A stretch of DNA of 64,000 bases from Labrys wisconsinensis. GTDB lineage: Bacteria; Pseudomonadota; Alphaproteobacteria; Rhizobiales; Labraceae. Positions 26,870 to 36,522 of this stretch are shown one piece after another (within the stretch, counting starts at the first letter, position 1; the number at the start of each line of letters is the position of its first letter). The notes below the pieces were generated by a model, which saw nothing but the letters and a program-made list of their open reading frames with translations, was not told where the DNA came from and made no database searches. The translations under genes and the position numbers were made by a program. The stretch is from NCBI RefSeq assembly GCF_030814995.1, contig NZ_JAUSVX010000001.1:620001-684000 (forward strand). The letters are read 5' to 3'.

Positions 26870-27271
26870 TTGGACAGGTTGAAGGCTCTCGTCGCGCTGG
26901 CCGCGCGGCTGCTGCTGGCGCAGATCTTCCTCGTCGAGGGCTGGGGCAAGATCGCCGGCTATGCCGACGTGCAGCAATACATGATCGCCCATGGCGTGCG
27001 GGGCGAGTTGCTGCCGCTCGTCATCGCGACCGAGCTCGGCTTCGGCCTGTGCATCGCCGCCGGCGTCCTCACCCGCCTCGCCGCCCTGGTGCTCGCCGGC
27101 TTCTGCGTCCTCACCGCGCTGATCTTCCACGCCGATTTCGGCGACCCGGACCAGCTCGTCAATTTTCAGAAGAACGCCGCCATGGCCGGCGGCTTCCTGG
27201 CGCTCCTCGCGCTGGGCCCGGGCGCCGTCTCGGTCGACGCCTGGCTGGAGCGCCGCAAGGGCGCACGGTGA
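26870..27271 (+). CDS. DoxX-family membrane protein
   Basis: A TTG start at 26870 is supported by AGGAGG five bases upstream, giving 133 residues. The product has four hydrophobic helices and the DoxX signature LLLAQIFLVEGWGKIAGY at about residues 12-29, plus the conserved NFQKNAAMAGGFLALLALG near the end. DoxX proteins are small inner-membrane proteins, sometimes redox- or quinone-linked, but most lack a defined activity. It is convergent with betA, 49 bases away. Confidence 0.82.
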   Translation: MDRLKALVALAARLLLAQIFLVEGWGKIAGYADVQQYMIAHGVRGELLPLVIATELGFGLCIAAGVLTRLAALVLAGFCVLTALIFHADFGDPDQLVNFQKNAAMAGGFLALLALGPGAVSVDAWLERRKGAR

Positions 27272-27320
27272 TTCCCCCGCCGGTCTCGGCGGCGCGAGCT
27301 CTCCGGGCCAGGGATGAATC

Positions 27321-28979
27321 CTATCGCTGCGCCGTCTCCCAATCCTTTGCCCGGTAGGCCGGCGCATTGGAGGGCGGCAGCGGGTCCCGCCCCAGGATAT
27401 GGTCCGACGCCTTCTCGCCGATCATGATGGTGGGCGCGTTGAGATTGCCGTTGGTGATGGTCGGCATGATCGAGGAGTCGGCGATCCGGAGCCCTTCCAG
27501 CCCCACCACCCGCGTCTGCGGGTCGACCACCGTCATCGGGTCGGCCGGATCGCCCATGCGGCAGGTGCCGCAGGGGTGGTAGGCGCTCTCCACGTGCCAG
27601 GCGATGAAGCGGTCGATCGCCTCGTCCGCCGTCACCTCGGCCCCCGGCTGGATTTCGCGGCCGCGATAGCGGTCGAACGCCGGCTGGGCGAAGATCTCGC
27701 GGGTCAGGCGCACGCAGGCGCGCATCTCGGTCCAGTCGTCGGGATGGCTCATGTAGTTGAAGCGGATCTGCGGCGCCTGGTGAGGATCCCGCGACTTGAG
27801 CCGGATATGGCCGCGGCTCTTCGAGCGCATCGGCCCGACATGGGCCTGGAAGCCGTGCTCGGAGGCCATGGAATTGCCGTCGTAGCGCACTGCCACCGGC
27901 AGGAAATGATACTGGATATCGGGATAGGGAATGCCCGGCCGCGAGCGGATGAAGCCGCAGCTCTCGAAATGGTTGGTCGCGCCCAGCCCGTCCTTCAGCG
28001 CCAGCCAGCGCATGCCGATCAGCGCCTTGGGCACGAGGCCGAGCGAGGAATAGAGGGTGATCGGCTCCTTCGAGGCGACCTGGAAATAGAATTCCAGGTG
28101 GTCCTGCAGGTTCTCGCCGACGCCCGGCAGGTGCCGCACCGTGTCGATGCCGAGGGCCTGCAGCGCCGCCCCGTCGCCGATGCCGGAGAGGTTCAGGAGC
28201 TGCGGGTCGTTGACCGGCCCGGCCGCCAGGATCACCTCGCGCCGCGCCGTGACGCGCTTGGTCTCGCCGCCCCGCTCGTACTCGACGCCAACGGCGCGCC
28301 GGCCCTCGAACAGGATGCGGGTCGCCAGCGCATGGGTCTCGACCGAAAGATTCGGCCGACTCAGCACCGGCTTGAGATAGGCGTTGGCGGCGGACCAGCG
28401 CCGGCCCTTGTGGACCGTCATGTCCATGCGGCCGAAGCCTTCCTGCTGGTAGCCGTTGACGTCCTCGGTCACGGGGTAGCCGGCCTCACGCGCCGCCTCG
28501 ACGAAGGCGGCATAGAGCGGATTCTTCATCGGGCCGTAGCTGGTCTTCAGCGGTCCGTCGGCGCCGCGATAAGCGTCGCCTCCCTCCTCGCGCCCCTCGG
28601 CCCGGCGGAAATAGGGCAGCACGCCGGCATAGTTCCAGCCCCGCGCCCCGGTCTCCTGCCAGCCGTCGAAATCCAGGGCGTTGCCGCGGATATAGACCAT
28701 GCCGTTGATCGAGGAGGAGCCGCCCAGCACCTTGCCGCGCGGGGTGTGCAGGCTGCGGCCGGCCAGCGCCGGCTCCGGCTCGGCATGGTAGCGCCAGTCA
28801 TAGCGCGGCGAGTTCATCGGGATCGAGAGCGCGCTCGGCATCTGGATGAACACCGAGCGGTCCGAGCCGCCGAACTCGATGAGGCGCACGCTGTGGCGGC
28901 CATCCTCGGTCAGGCGGCTCGCCATGACGCAGCCGGCCGAGCCTGCGCCGACGATGACGTAATCGAAGCTGTCCGTCAT
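27321..28979 (-). CDS. betA: Choline dehydrogenase
   Basis: BetA is a membrane-associated GMC flavoprotein oxidising choline to betaine aldehyde. The 552-residue protein has the FAD motif [19 protein letters not shown] at the N-terminus, the GMC signature [19 protein letters not shown], the second signature [15 protein letters not shown], and the catalytic-His region [10 protein letters not shown] with the C-terminal [17 protein letters not shown]. It starts one base after the betB stop, making betB-betA a tight unit. With BetB it yields glycine betaine for osmoprotection or as carbon and nitrogen. Confidence 0.97.
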   Translation of the reverse strand: MTDSFDYVIVGAGSAGCVMASRLTEDGRHSVRLIEFGGSDRSVFIQMPSALSIPMNSPRYDWRYHAEPEPALAGRSLHTPRGKVLGGSSSINGMVYIRGNALDFDGWQETGARGWNYAGVLPYFRRAEGREEGGDAYRGADGPLKTSYGPMKNPLYAAFVEAAREAGYPVTEDVNGYQQEGFGRMDMTVHKGRRWSAANAYLKPVLSRPNLSVETHALATRILFEGRRAVGVEYERGGETKRVTARREVILAAGPVNDPQLLNLSGIGDGAALQALGIDTVRHLPGVGENLQDHLEFYFQVASKEPITLYSSLGLVPKALIGMRWLALKDGLGATNHFESCGFIRSRPGIPYPDIQYHFLPVAVRYDGNSMASEHGFQAHVGPMRSKSRGHIRLKSRDPHQAPQIRFNYMSHPDDWTEMRACVRLTREIFAQPAFDRYRGREIQPGAEVTADEAIDRFIAWHVESAYHPCGTCRMGDPADPMTVVDPQTRVVGLEGLRIADSSIMPTITNGNLNAPTIMIGEKASDHILGRDPLPPSNAPAYRAKDWETAQR

Positions 28980-28980
28980 C

Positions 28981-30447
28981 TCAGTACGGCGCTTCGATAT
29001 CGCCGAGGGCGACGTAGACGCTCTTGAGCTGGGTGTAGTGCTCCACCGCCGCCCGCGAATTCTCCCGGCCGAGGCCGGAGAGCTTCACGCCGCCGAAGGG
29101 CAATTCGATCGGCGTGACGTTGTACTGATTGATCCAGCAGGTGCCGGCCTCGAGCTGGGCGATGACGCGATGGCCGCGCGCCAGGTCCTGGGTGAAGACG
29201 CCGGCGGCCAGGCCATAGTCGGTGTCGTTGGCCCGGCCGATCACCTCGTCCTCGTCCGAGAATTCCAGCACGGTCATGACCGGCCCGAAGATCTCCTCGC
29301 GGACGATGCTCATGCCGTCGGAGCAGCCGTCGAACACGGTGGGTGCGACGAAGGCGCCGTTGGCGAGGTTGCCGATCCGGACGCGCTCGCCGCCGGTGAG
29401 CAGGCGCGCGCCCTCCGCCTTGCCCTTCTCGATATAGCCGAGCACCTTCTCCATGTGCTCCTGGCCGATCAGGGCGCCGACATGGGTGCGCGGGTCGAGC
29501 GGGTCGCCGACCACCATCTTCTCCACCCGGGTCTTCAGCTTGTGCAGGAACAGGTCCTTGACCCGGCGGTGCACGAAGACGCGGGTGCCGTTCGAGCAGA
29601 CCTCGCCGGCCGAATAGAAATTGCCCAGCAGCGCGCCGGAGACCGCGTTGTCGAGCTTGGCGTCGTCGAACACGATCAGCGGCGACTTGCCGCCGAGCTC
29701 GAGCGTGACGTGCTTCAGCGTCTTCGCCGCCGCGCCCATGACGACCCGCCCCGTCCCGGCCTCGCCGGTGAGCGATATCTTGCGGATGCCGGGATGGGCC
29801 ACCAGCGCCTGGCCGGTACGGGCATCGCCCTGCACGACGTTGAAGACGCCGTCCGGCAGCCCGGCCTCGCGGAAGGCCTCGGCGAGATAGGGCGCGGTCA
29901 GCGGGGTCAGCTCCGCCGGCTTGAAGATCATGGCATTGCCGCAGGCGAGCGCCGGGGCCGATTTCCAGCAGGCGATCTGGATCGGGTAGTTCCAGGCGCC
30001 GATGCCAGCGACCACGCCGAGCGGCTCGCGCCTGGTATAGCCGAAGGCGGCGGGGCCGAGGTCGACATGCTCGCCGGTCATGGTCGCGGCGATGCCGGCG
30101 AAATATTCCAGGCAATCGGCGCCCGACAGGACGTCGACGGCGATGGTCTCCTGGATCGGCTTGCCGGTGTCGCGGGTCTCGATCTCGGCGAGCGCGCCGT
30201 TCCTCTCGCGCAGGATGTCGGCGGTGCGCTTGAGGATGCGGCCGCGCTCGGCGCCGGTCATGCGCGACCAGACGGCGAAGCCCGCCCTGGCCGCGGCGAC
30301 GGCGCGGTCGACATCGGCCTCGCCGGCGTGCTCGATCTCGGCCAGGACCTCGCCGGTGGCGGGATCGACCGAGGTGAAGCGCTCGCCGGAGAGCGCTGCG
30401 ACAAAGCGCCCGCCGACATGATGCTGGACGAGGCCGTAGCGGCTCAT
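28981..30447 (-). CDS. betB: Betaine aldehyde dehydrogenase
   Basis: BetB oxidises betaine aldehyde to glycine betaine with NAD(P)+. The 488-residue aldehyde dehydrogenase has the general-base Glu in [10 protein letters not shown] (about residue 252) and nucleophilic Cys in GEVCSNGTR (about 286), with the BetB-typical [18 protein letters not shown]. It is 4-base coupled to betI upstream and precedes betA by one base. Order is betI-betB-betA; betC is not visible. Confidence 0.97.
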   Translation of the reverse strand: MSRYGLVQHHVGGRFVAALSGERFTSVDPATGEVLAEIEHAGEADVDRAVAAARAGFAVWSRMTGAERGRILKRTADILRERNGALAEIETRDTGKPIQETIAVDVLSGADCLEYFAGIAATMTGEHVDLGPAAFGYTRREPLGVVAGIGAWNYPIQIACWKSAPALACGNAMIFKPAELTPLTAPYLAEAFREAGLPDGVFNVVQGDARTGQALVAHPGIRKISLTGEAGTGRVVMGAAAKTLKHVTLELGGKSPLIVFDDAKLDNAVSGALLGNFYSAGEVCSNGTRVFVHRRVKDLFLHKLKTRVEKMVVGDPLDPRTHVGALIGQEHMEKVLGYIEKGKAEGARLLTGGERVRIGNLANGAFVAPTVFDGCSDGMSIVREEIFGPVMTVLEFSDEDEVIGRANDTDYGLAAGVFTQDLARGHRVIAQLEAGTCWINQYNVTPIELPFGGVKLSGLGRENSRAAVEHYTQLKSVYVALGDIEAPY

Positions 30448-31100
30448 CGGGACGAGTCCTTTTCGAAACGAGGAAGGGTCTGGAAGCGCCGGTCGACATA
30501 GGCGCCGGCGGTCTCGCGTGCCGCCCGGCCGTCGAGCGTGCCCGACAGCGTGGCGCGCAGCCAGACGCCGTCGATCATGGCGGCGATCGATTCGGCCATA
30601 TCAAGCGCCTCCGGGCGGGTCGCGAGCGGCCGCAGGGCATGGGCGATGTTGGCGGCGATGCGCCGCTGATAGGCCCGCTGCACCCGGGCGAAGCGCGGCG
30701 AATGCGGCACCTGGCCCCAGAAGGCCAGCCAGACCGTGGCGATGCGCCGCTCGAACTGCACGTCGCCGAGATTGGCCTCGATGACCGCCTGGATGCGCTC
30801 GCGCGGCGTCTGCGCCTCCCGCAGCCGCCTCGCGGCATTGCGCGAGAGCTCGCGGGCGAGGTGGCGCAGCGTCGCCTCCAGCAGCCCGTCCTTGTCGCCG
30901 AAATAGAAGGAGACCAGGCCGGTCGACACCGTCGCCCGCTGGGCGATCACGGCGATGGTGGTGGCGTTGAAGCCGAGCGCGGCGATGGCCTCGATCGTCG
31001 CCTCGATCAATTGGCGCCGCCGCATGTCCTCCGCGTCGGCCCGCCGCGGTCGCACGGATCGTGCGTTCGGGCGAGAGGCAGGGCGGACGGCGGCTGGCAT
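30444..31100 (-). CDS. betI: Choline-responsive repressor BetI
   Basis: BetI is the TetR-family repressor of choline oxidation genes. The helix-turn-helix reads [40 protein letters not shown], the latter highly characteristic of BetI; the ligand domain contains [23 protein letters not shown] at 31100 gives 218 residues, about 20 more than usual; a start at 31025 gives 193 but has GGAGG only two bases away. The predicted transcription start near 31101 would make the long form leaderless, so the true start is unsettled. A TTG at 31127 is unlikely because it lies in the operator. Confidence 0.92.
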   Translation of the reverse strand: MPAAVRPASRPNARSVRPRRADAEDMRRRQLIEATIEAIAALGFNATTIAVIAQRATVSTGLVSFYFGDKDGLLEATLRHLARELSRNAARRLREAQTPRERIQAVIEANLGDVQFERRIATVWLAFWGQVPHSPRFARVQRAYQRRIAANIAHALRPLATRPEALDMAESIAAMIDGVWLRATLSGTLDGRAARETAGAYVDRRFQTLPRFEKDSSR

Positions 31101-31107
31101 CGCCCCG

Positions 31108-31135
31108 ACAATATTTTGAACGTTCAATCAGTCAA
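31108..31135 (-). promoter_or_regulatory. betIBA promoter with BetI operator
   Basis: On the minus strand TTGACT (31135-31130) and TATTGT (31113-31108) are 16 bases apart. The spacer holds the perfect palindrome TTGAACGTTCAA (31116-31127), closely like the E. coli BetI operator. Repressor binding would block RNA polymerase directly, with choline as inducer. Confidence 0.72.
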
Positions 31136-31227
31136 GCCGCGGAAGCGACGGCGACGGTCCCCGGAGCGACGGGAGGGGCGAGGCGGAGCAGGGAGAATAC
31201 GGGAGCGGCGGTTGGCGCGACGGCTGC

Positions 31228-31332
31228 AAATCCCCTCCCCCGAGCAAGTCGGATTTATCCGACTTGCCTTGCTGAGTGGTCGATCTCGGCAACACCCGAG
31301 ATCGACGGGGAGGGGCAAGGGGGAGGGGATTT
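31228..31332 (-). repeat. Triple-hairpin repeat, likely terminator of the carboxypeptidase gene
   Basis: An outer 14-base inverted repeat (AAATCCCCTCCCCC at 31228-31241, complement at 31319-31332) encloses two perfect hairpins: GCAAGTCGGAT/ATCCGACTTGC (31244-31267) and CGATCTCGG/CCGAGATCG (31281-31304). It belongs with the C-rich interspersed repeats elsewhere in the window. It sits between the carboxypeptidase stop at 31360 and the bet promoter. Confidence 0.6.
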
Positions 31333-31359
31333 CCCCGACGTCGCGGCTGGCAGTCGCCC

Positions 31360-32853
31360 TCAGGTCTGCGGTTGCGGCTTCGGCTTCTTCTTCTTGACCG
31401 GGCGCGGCACGGGCACCGGCACGGCCTCGCCCGCCGCCTGCGTCGTCGCCTTGCGGCGCGGCTTGCCGGTCGGGAGCGGGTCGGAGGTGAGGTTCTGCAG
31501 CGGATTGGCGCCGGTGCGCGGGATCTGGCCCGGCAGCGCCGCCTGGGGCGCGGCGGGCGCACCCGGGCGGATGGCGCCGAGGGCCGTGCCGGGCAGGGCC
31601 AGCGGCGCCGCGACATTGGCATCGACCGGCGCGGTGGGCTGCACCAGCGGCTGGCCGGCGGCCGGCTCGGCATAGCCGATGGCGCCGGGCTTGGGGGGCG
31701 ACGGCGGCGCGGCGGCGATGGCGGCTGCCGGCTTCGCCGGCCGTTTCGGTCCCTTGTAGGGCCCGACCATGATGGGCGGGTCGATGGTCCAGTTGGCGAG
31801 GAGCAGCGCCTCGCCCGCCGCCGGGGCCTGCGGCTGCGCCGCCGCCGGCTGGGGCTCGGCCTGCACCGTGGCGACCACGCGCCCGGGCTTGTCGTCGCTC
31901 CGCGGCGCGGCGGCGGCCGGCGGCGGCAGCACCTCGGCCGTGTCCTCCTGCTCGGCCGCGGCCGAGCCGCCTTTCTTGCGGCTGCAGGCGATGTCGCGAA
32001 TATCGGGCGGCGTGGCATAGGCGGAGGCCGGCAGGTCATCGAGCGTCGCCGAGCCCTCGCCTTCGCGGAAATTGGCCTCGAACAGCCCCGCGGCCTCGAT
32101 CGTCCGCTCCTTGGCCGAGGGCGAGCCCATGATCACGGTGATCAGCCGCCGGCCGTCGCGCGAGGCCGTGGCGACCACGTTGAAGCCGGCGGCGCAGATG
32201 AAGCCGGTCTTCATGCCGTCGGTGCCGGGATAGCGGTAGACCAGCGCGTTGTGCGTGCGCAGGATCCGCTTGCCCGTCTGGATCGCCTGAATCTTGTAGA
32301 GCGGCGCATAGTCCGGGAACTGGGTGAGGATGGCGCGGGCCAGGATCGCCATGTCGCGGGCGGAGGAGATCTGGCCCGGGTCGGGCAGGCCGTTGGGGTT
32401 GACCCAGTGGCTCGCGGTCATGCCGAGGGCCTGGGAATTGGCGTTCATCTCGGCCGCGAAGGCTTCCACCGAGCCGGAGACGCCCTCGGCCAGGGCCACG
32501 GCGATGTCGTTGGCCGAATGCACGATCAACATTTTGAGAGCATCGTCGACCGTCACCAGCGTGCCCGGCGGATAGCCCATCTTGGAAGGCGCCATCTTGG
32601 CGGCGCGGGCCGAGATCGTGATCGGCGTGCTGCCGCTGATCCGTCCGTCATGGATCGCCTTGAACACGACATAGGCCGTCATCAGCTTGGACAGCGAGGC
32701 GGGATACCAGGGCCGCGTCGAATCCTCGTTGTGCAGCACCCGGCCGGTGGCCGCGTCGACGACGATGGAGGTGCCCGCATTCGCGCCCTGCTGCGTGAGG
32801 CAGAGCGCCAGGCCGAAGGCCGCCGTCACCAGTCCGCGTCCGATCATCCGCAT
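31360..32853 (-). CDS. D-alanyl-D-alanine carboxypeptidase (low-molecular-weight PBP)
   Basis: This periplasmic serine peptidase trims the terminal D-Ala of peptidoglycan stem peptides. The 497-residue product has a signal peptide (IGRGLVTAAFGLALCLTQQG), the SxxK motif SLSK at 53-56 (nucleophile Ser53), SAN at 113-115 and KTG at 215-217. The catalytic domain ends near 280. The last 200 residues are Ala/Pro-rich low complexity ending in KKKKPKPQPQT instead of the usual PBP5 C-terminal domain and membrane helix, suggesting wall or membrane association by other means. ATG at 32853 has GAGG upstream; an in-frame start at 33015 is rejected. Confidence 0.93.
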   Translation of the reverse strand: MRMIGRGLVTAAFGLALCLTQQGANAGTSIVVDAATGRVLHNEDSTRPWYPASLSKLMTAYVVFKAIHDGRISGSTPITISARAAKMAPSKMGYPPGTLVTVDDALKMLIVHSANDIAVALAEGVSGSVEAFAAEMNANSQALGMTASHWVNPNGLPDPGQISSARDMAILARAILTQFPDYAPLYKIQAIQTGKRILRTHNALVYRYPGTDGMKTGFICAAGFNVVATASRDGRRLITVIMGSPSAKERTIEAAGLFEANFREGEGSATLDDLPASAYATPPDIRDIACSRKKGGSAAAEQEDTAEVLPPPAAAAPRSDDKPGRVVATVQAEPQPAAAQPQAPAAGEALLLANWTIDPPIMVGPYKGPKRPAKPAAAIAAAPPSPPKPGAIGYAEPAAGQPLVQPTAPVDANVAAPLALPGTALGAIRPGAPAAPQAALPGQIPRTGANPLQNLTSDPLPTGKPRRKATTQAAGEAVPVPVPRPVKKKKPKPQPQT

Positions 32854-33209
32854 CCGTCCGTCCTCGAGTCCAGCCCGGCGCACACAGCATCGCGGCGGGG
32901 CGTTTTGATGGCGGTAGGCCGCTGCCGCGCTGCGGCACGCCCTGTTTAGCGGGCGCGGCCCGATTTGGGAAGGAAGCCGCGATCGGAACCGGGCCGGCGC
33001 CTGCGGCGTTCCCACCCGCAGCGAAATTTGCCACTATGCCGGTGGACGACGGGAGCACGGCGCGGGCGCGACGATTCGTCCGCGCCGGATCCGGTCAAGG
33101 TCGGCGGAGGACCGCGCCATGCGGCCTGCGTCGTGGCGGAGCGACGGGGCGGCCACGGCCGGCCGCAACGAAGAACAAGGCGGTGGCCCATGCGGCGCCG
33201 AGGGATTGC

Positions 33210-33608
33210 ATGTTCCTGATCAACTTTCCGCTGATGCTGGTGCCGTTCGCGGTCTACAACTTCTTCATCATCGGCGCGGAGGTGAACCCCTGGGAGGACA
33301 TCATCCTGCGGGCCGACGTGCTCTCGGGCGCGACCTTCACCATGACCATGGGCGAGGCGCTGATCGTTCTGAGCCTCGGTCTCTTGTTCATCGAGGTTCT
33401 GAAGGCCACCCGCTCGGGCGTATCGATCCGGGTCGACAATCTGCTGTCGACCGTGGTGCTGATCGCCTATGTCGTCGAGTTTCTCCTGGTCGGCCGGGCG
33501 ACGAGCTCGACGTTCTTCATCCTGATGATGGTGACCCTGCTCGACGTTGCCGTCGGCTTTGCGATGTCGGGCCGGCACGGGTCGCGGCGCCTGACCCTGG
33601 AACAGTGA
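33210..33608 (+). CDS. Four-helix integral membrane protein, unknown function
   Basis: The 132-residue protein starts at an ATG with GAGGG just upstream (MFLINFPLMLVPFAVYNFFI). It consists of four hydrophobic segments separated by short polar loops (EVNPWEDIILRADVLSG; EVLKATRSGVSIRVDN), ending with a basic tail. The acidic periplasmic loop with Trp and Asp is the most distinctive part. I do not recognise a named family; small tetraspan proteins of this look are widespread in Rhizobiales. It is divergent from the carboxypeptidase. An upstream frame to 33036 lacks membrane or coding character. Confidence 0.72.
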   Translation: MFLINFPLMLVPFAVYNFFIIGAEVNPWEDIILRADVLSGATFTMTMGEALIVLSLGLLFIEVLKATRSGVSIRVDNLLSTVVLIAYVVEFLLVGRATSSTFFILMMVTLLDVAVGFAMSGRHGSRRLTLEQ

Positions 33609-33647
33609 GGCCGCGCCCCTCGAGGCGGCGGCGATGGATCCGGAACC

Positions 33648-33734
33648 TTACGTCAGCGCGGCGGCGAGCAGCGGCAGGGCCGTCACGCACACGAAGGCGA
33701 GGCTGACGGTGAGATCGATGACCAGGGTTTTCAT
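33648..33734 (-). CDS. 28-residue hydrophobic microprotein (candidate)
   Basis: A minus-strand ATG at 33734 opens a 28-codon frame (MKTLVIDLTVSLAFVCVTAL, then PLLAAALT) ending in TAA at 33650-33648. AAGG lies about ten bases upstream. The whole peptide would form one membrane helix. It lies between convergent and divergent larger genes with no other explanation for the 120-base stretch. Too short for family assignment. Confidence 0.35.
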   Translation of the reverse strand: MKTLVIDLTVSLAFVCVTALPLLAAALT

Positions 33735-33854
33735 GGCACGGTGACCTTGTGGACCTGGCAAGGACCCTAGCGCCGCGCCGGCCGGGCGCCTGTGCGCGCC
33801 ATCACGCCGGCACGGCATCCGCTGTGCCGGGACGGCACACGCCCGTGCGTTCCG

Positions 33855-34862
33855 TCACGCGCCGGCCCGCGCCGTCTCCGCCGCCGTGCCCTTCGCCCGC
33901 TCGGCGCTGCGCTCCGCCAGCTTGCGGCGGTAGCGGATCAGCTGCTGGTCCGCCAGCACGCCGACCAGGATCACCGTGCCCATGACCGCGAAGTTGAGCG
34001 AGCTCGGGATGCCAAGCAGGTTGACCAGGTTCTGCAGCACCTGCAGCAGGATGGCGCCGAGCACGATGCCGAGCACCGAGCCCTCGCCGCCGCGCAGCGA
34101 GCAGCCGCCGAGCACCGCGGCTGCAATGGCGTAGAGCTCGTAGAAATTGCCGTGCGAGGCCGGCGAGATCGAGCGGGTGTACATGGCCAGATAGATCGCC
34201 GAGAGCCCGGCCAGGCCCCCGCAGATGACATAGGCGGCGGCGATGATCCGCCCGGTGCGGATGCCGGAATAGCGCGCCGCCTCCTCGTTGCGCCCGACGG
34301 CGAAGAGATAGCGGCCGAACACCGAGCGGTGCAGCACCACGCCCATGATCACCGCGACGATCAGGAAGACGACGAAGCTGTGCGGGATGCCGGCGGTGCG
34401 CCCGACGGTCAGCCATTCCAGGGACGGGAAGTTCTGGCCGAACTCGAAGCCCGCCGTGCCGTCGTCGGTGTAGTAGCGGGCGACGCCGCGATAGATCAGC
34501 AGGCCGCACAGCGTCACCACGAAGGGCTGCATGCGCATGCGCGTCACCAGGAAGCCGTGGATGGTGCCGAGCACCAGGCCGGCGGCGACGATGATCAGCA
34601 CCGCCAGCGGCCAGGGCAGCTGGTAGTTGACCAGGAGGTCGATGAAGATGACGCCGAGCAGGGCGAAGATCGAGCCGACGGAGAGGTCGATGCCGCCGGT
34701 GATGATGACGAAGCCCTGGCCGAGGGAGAACAGGCCGTAGAGCCCGATCAGGTTGGCGGTGTTGGAGAGATTCACCGGCGAGATGAAGCGCGGGTTGATC
34801 AGCGCCACCACGGTCCCGACCACCAGGATGAGGATCAGGAGGCCCAGGTCTTTCTTCAGCAT
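33855..34862 (-). CDS. ABC transporter permease, ribose/RbsC type
   Basis: The 335-residue protein has eight to ten membrane helices and the family signatures GGIDLSVGSIFALLGVIF and AAAVLGGCSLRGGEGSVLG (the EAA-like loop of sugar permeases). The ATG at 34862 follows the ATPase stop by 13 bases; an open frame to 34913 overlaps the ATPase gene and is not used. Its partners are the fused ATPase and the periplasmic protein upstream. Carbohydrate or polyol substrate is likely but not determinable. Confidence 0.92.
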   Translation of the reverse strand: MLKKDLGLLILILVVGTVVALINPRFISPVNLSNTANLIGLYGLFSLGQGFVIITGGIDLSVGSIFALLGVIFIDLLVNYQLPWPLAVLIIVAAGLVLGTIHGFLVTRMRMQPFVVTLCGLLIYRGVARYYTDDGTAGFEFGQNFPSLEWLTVGRTAGIPHSFVVFLIVAVIMGVVLHRSVFGRYLFAVGRNEEAARYSGIRTGRIIAAAYVICGGLAGLSAIYLAMYTRSISPASHGNFYELYAIAAAVLGGCSLRGGEGSVLGIVLGAILLQVLQNLVNLLGIPSSLNFAVMGTVILVGVLADQQLIRYRRKLAERSAERAKGTAAETARAGA

Positions 34863-34875
34863 GGCGAGCTCTTCT

Positions 34876-36390
34876 TCAGTTGAGGGGGCGGCCGACGGCG
34901 AGCTGCAGCACATTCTGCTCGCTGAAGCGGGCGCGGTCGAGAAAGCCGCTGATCCGCCCCTCGTGCATCACGGCCATGCGGTCGCTGACGCCGATCACCT
35001 CCTCCATGTCGCTGGAGATCATCAGGATGGCGACGCCGCCATCGGCCAGGCGCCGCATCAACTCGTAGATCTCCTTCTTGGCGCCGACGTCGATGCCGCG
35101 CGTCGGCTCGTCGAAGATCATCACCCGCGGCTTCATGGAGAGCCACTTGGCCAGCACCACCTTCTGCTGGTTGCCGCCCGAGAGCGTGCCGACGGCGGTG
35201 CCGACCGTCGGCGTCTTGATGCCGAGGCGCTGCTTCTGGCGCTCGGCCCCGCCGGCCTCCGCGTCGCGGCTGACCAGCGTGGCGGTGGCGTAGGAGGCGA
35301 GATCGGGCAGCGAGATGTTCTCGGCCACCGAGAGGTCGAGCAGCAGGCCGGAGCGCTTGCGGTCCTCCGGCACGAGATAGATGCCGCTGTCGATGGCATC
35401 GCGCGGCGAGGCGACGGCGAGGGGCCGGCCCTCGAGGCGCAGCCCGCCGCCGAGCATGCGGTCGATGCCGAACACGGCGCGGGCGAGCTCGGTGCGGCCC
35501 GAGCCGACGAGGCCGGCGAAGCCGAGGATCTCGCCGCGCCGGACCTCCAGGCTGACGCCGCGATCTGGATAGGCGGCGGTTCGCACCTCCTCGATGCTCA
35601 GCACCGGCTCGCCGGGCGGCGCCGCCGGCGGAATGTAGAGCGATTTCAGGTCGCGTCCGATCATCAGCCGGATCATGGCGTCGTGGCGGATCTCGCCGCG
35701 GGCGAGCTCGCCGACGGCGCGGCCGTCGCGCAGCACCACCACCCGGTCGGCGCAGTGCTCCACCTCGTTGAGGCGGTGCGAGATGAAGATGACGCTGACC
35801 CCGTGCGCCTTGAGGTCGGCGATGACGTCGAGCAGGCGCGCCGTCTCGCTGACGGTGAGGCTCGAGGTCGGCTCGTCCATGATGACGATGCGCGCCTCCA
35901 GCGACAGCGCCTTGGCGATCTCGACCAGCTGGCGCTGCGCCAGCGACAATTCACCCACCACGGCGGTGGGCCCGAAATCGGCGCCGAGGCGGCCGAGGAT
36001 CGGCTCCACCCGCTCGCGGCAGGCCCTGGTGTCGACCAGCTTCAGCGGTCCGGCCAGGGTCGGCTCGCGGCCGATCAGCACGTTGGCGGCGACGTCGAGA
36101 TTGTCGAACAGGTTGAGCTCCTGGTGCACGAAGGCGATGCCGGCCGCCGTCGCCTCCATCACGGTCAGGGCCGCCCGCTCCGTGCCGCCGATGCGGATGG
36201 CGCCGCTGGTCGGCGCCACCACCCCGCCCATGATCTTCATCAGCGTCGACTTGCCGGCGCCGTTCTCGCCGATCAGGCCGAGCGTCTCGCCCGGCATGAC
36301 CGCGAAGGTCACGTGCGAGAGCGCGGTGACGCCCGGATAGGTCTTGGTGACGTCGGCGAGTTCGAGGATCGGCTCTGGCATCGGCTCCAT
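34876..36390 (-). CDS. ABC transporter ATPase, RbsA type with two nucleotide domains
   Basis: The 504-residue protein carries two ATPase halves. The first has Walker A GENGAGKST (41-49), signature ELSLAQRQLVEIAKAL and Walker B IVIMDEPTSSL. The second has the degenerate Walker A GLVGSGRTEL typical of RbsA/MglA, signature LSGGNQQKVVLAKW and Walker B VMIFDEPTRGID. This pattern, with one weak site, defines the carbohydrate-uptake CUT2 class. It follows the binding-protein gene after a gap with a hairpin. Confidence 0.95.
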   Translation of the reverse strand: MEPMPEPILELADVTKTYPGVTALSHVTFAVMPGETLGLIGENGAGKSTLMKIMGGVVAPTSGAIRIGGTERAALTVMEATAAGIAFVHQELNLFDNLDVAANVLIGREPTLAGPLKLVDTRACRERVEPILGRLGADFGPTAVVGELSLAQRQLVEIAKALSLEARIVIMDEPTSSLTVSETARLLDVIADLKAHGVSVIFISHRLNEVEHCADRVVVLRDGRAVGELARGEIRHDAMIRLMIGRDLKSLYIPPAAPPGEPVLSIEEVRTAAYPDRGVSLEVRRGEILGFAGLVGSGRTELARAVFGIDRMLGGGLRLEGRPLAVASPRDAIDSGIYLVPEDRKRSGLLLDLSVAENISLPDLASYATATLVSRDAEAGGAERQKQRLGIKTPTVGTAVGTLSGGNQQKVVLAKWLSMKPRVMIFDEPTRGIDVGAKKEIYELMRRLADGGVAILMISSDMEEVIGVSDRMAVMHEGRISGFLDRARFSEQNVLQLAVGRPLN

Positions 36391-36432
36391 CCGCCGGCGG
36401 TCATCTCACGGCTGCTGAATCTTTGACACCCC

Positions 36433-36478
36433 GCAGAATTTCCGAGCCTGCCCTGCGAGCGGAGTTCGGAAATTCTGC
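36433..36478 (-). other. Intercistronic hairpin after the binding-protein gene
   Basis: GCAGAATTTCCGA (36433-36445) and TCGGAAATTCTGC (36466-36478) form a 13-base-pair stem with a 20-base loop in the binding-protein to ATPase gap (36391-36522). Such stems commonly protect the highly expressed binding-protein message and reduce downstream expression. A second small hairpin (CCGGGC/GCCCGG) lies just beside it. Confidence 0.6.
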
Positions 36479-36522
36479 TTGGCCGGACGGAGCCGGGCGC
36501 AAGGCCCGGCCCCGTCGCGGGA

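Noticed and set aside
33648-33734. KdpF-like peptide
   Set aside because: Length and hydrophobicity are similar, but no kdpABC genes are nearby and the sequence does not resemble KdpF.
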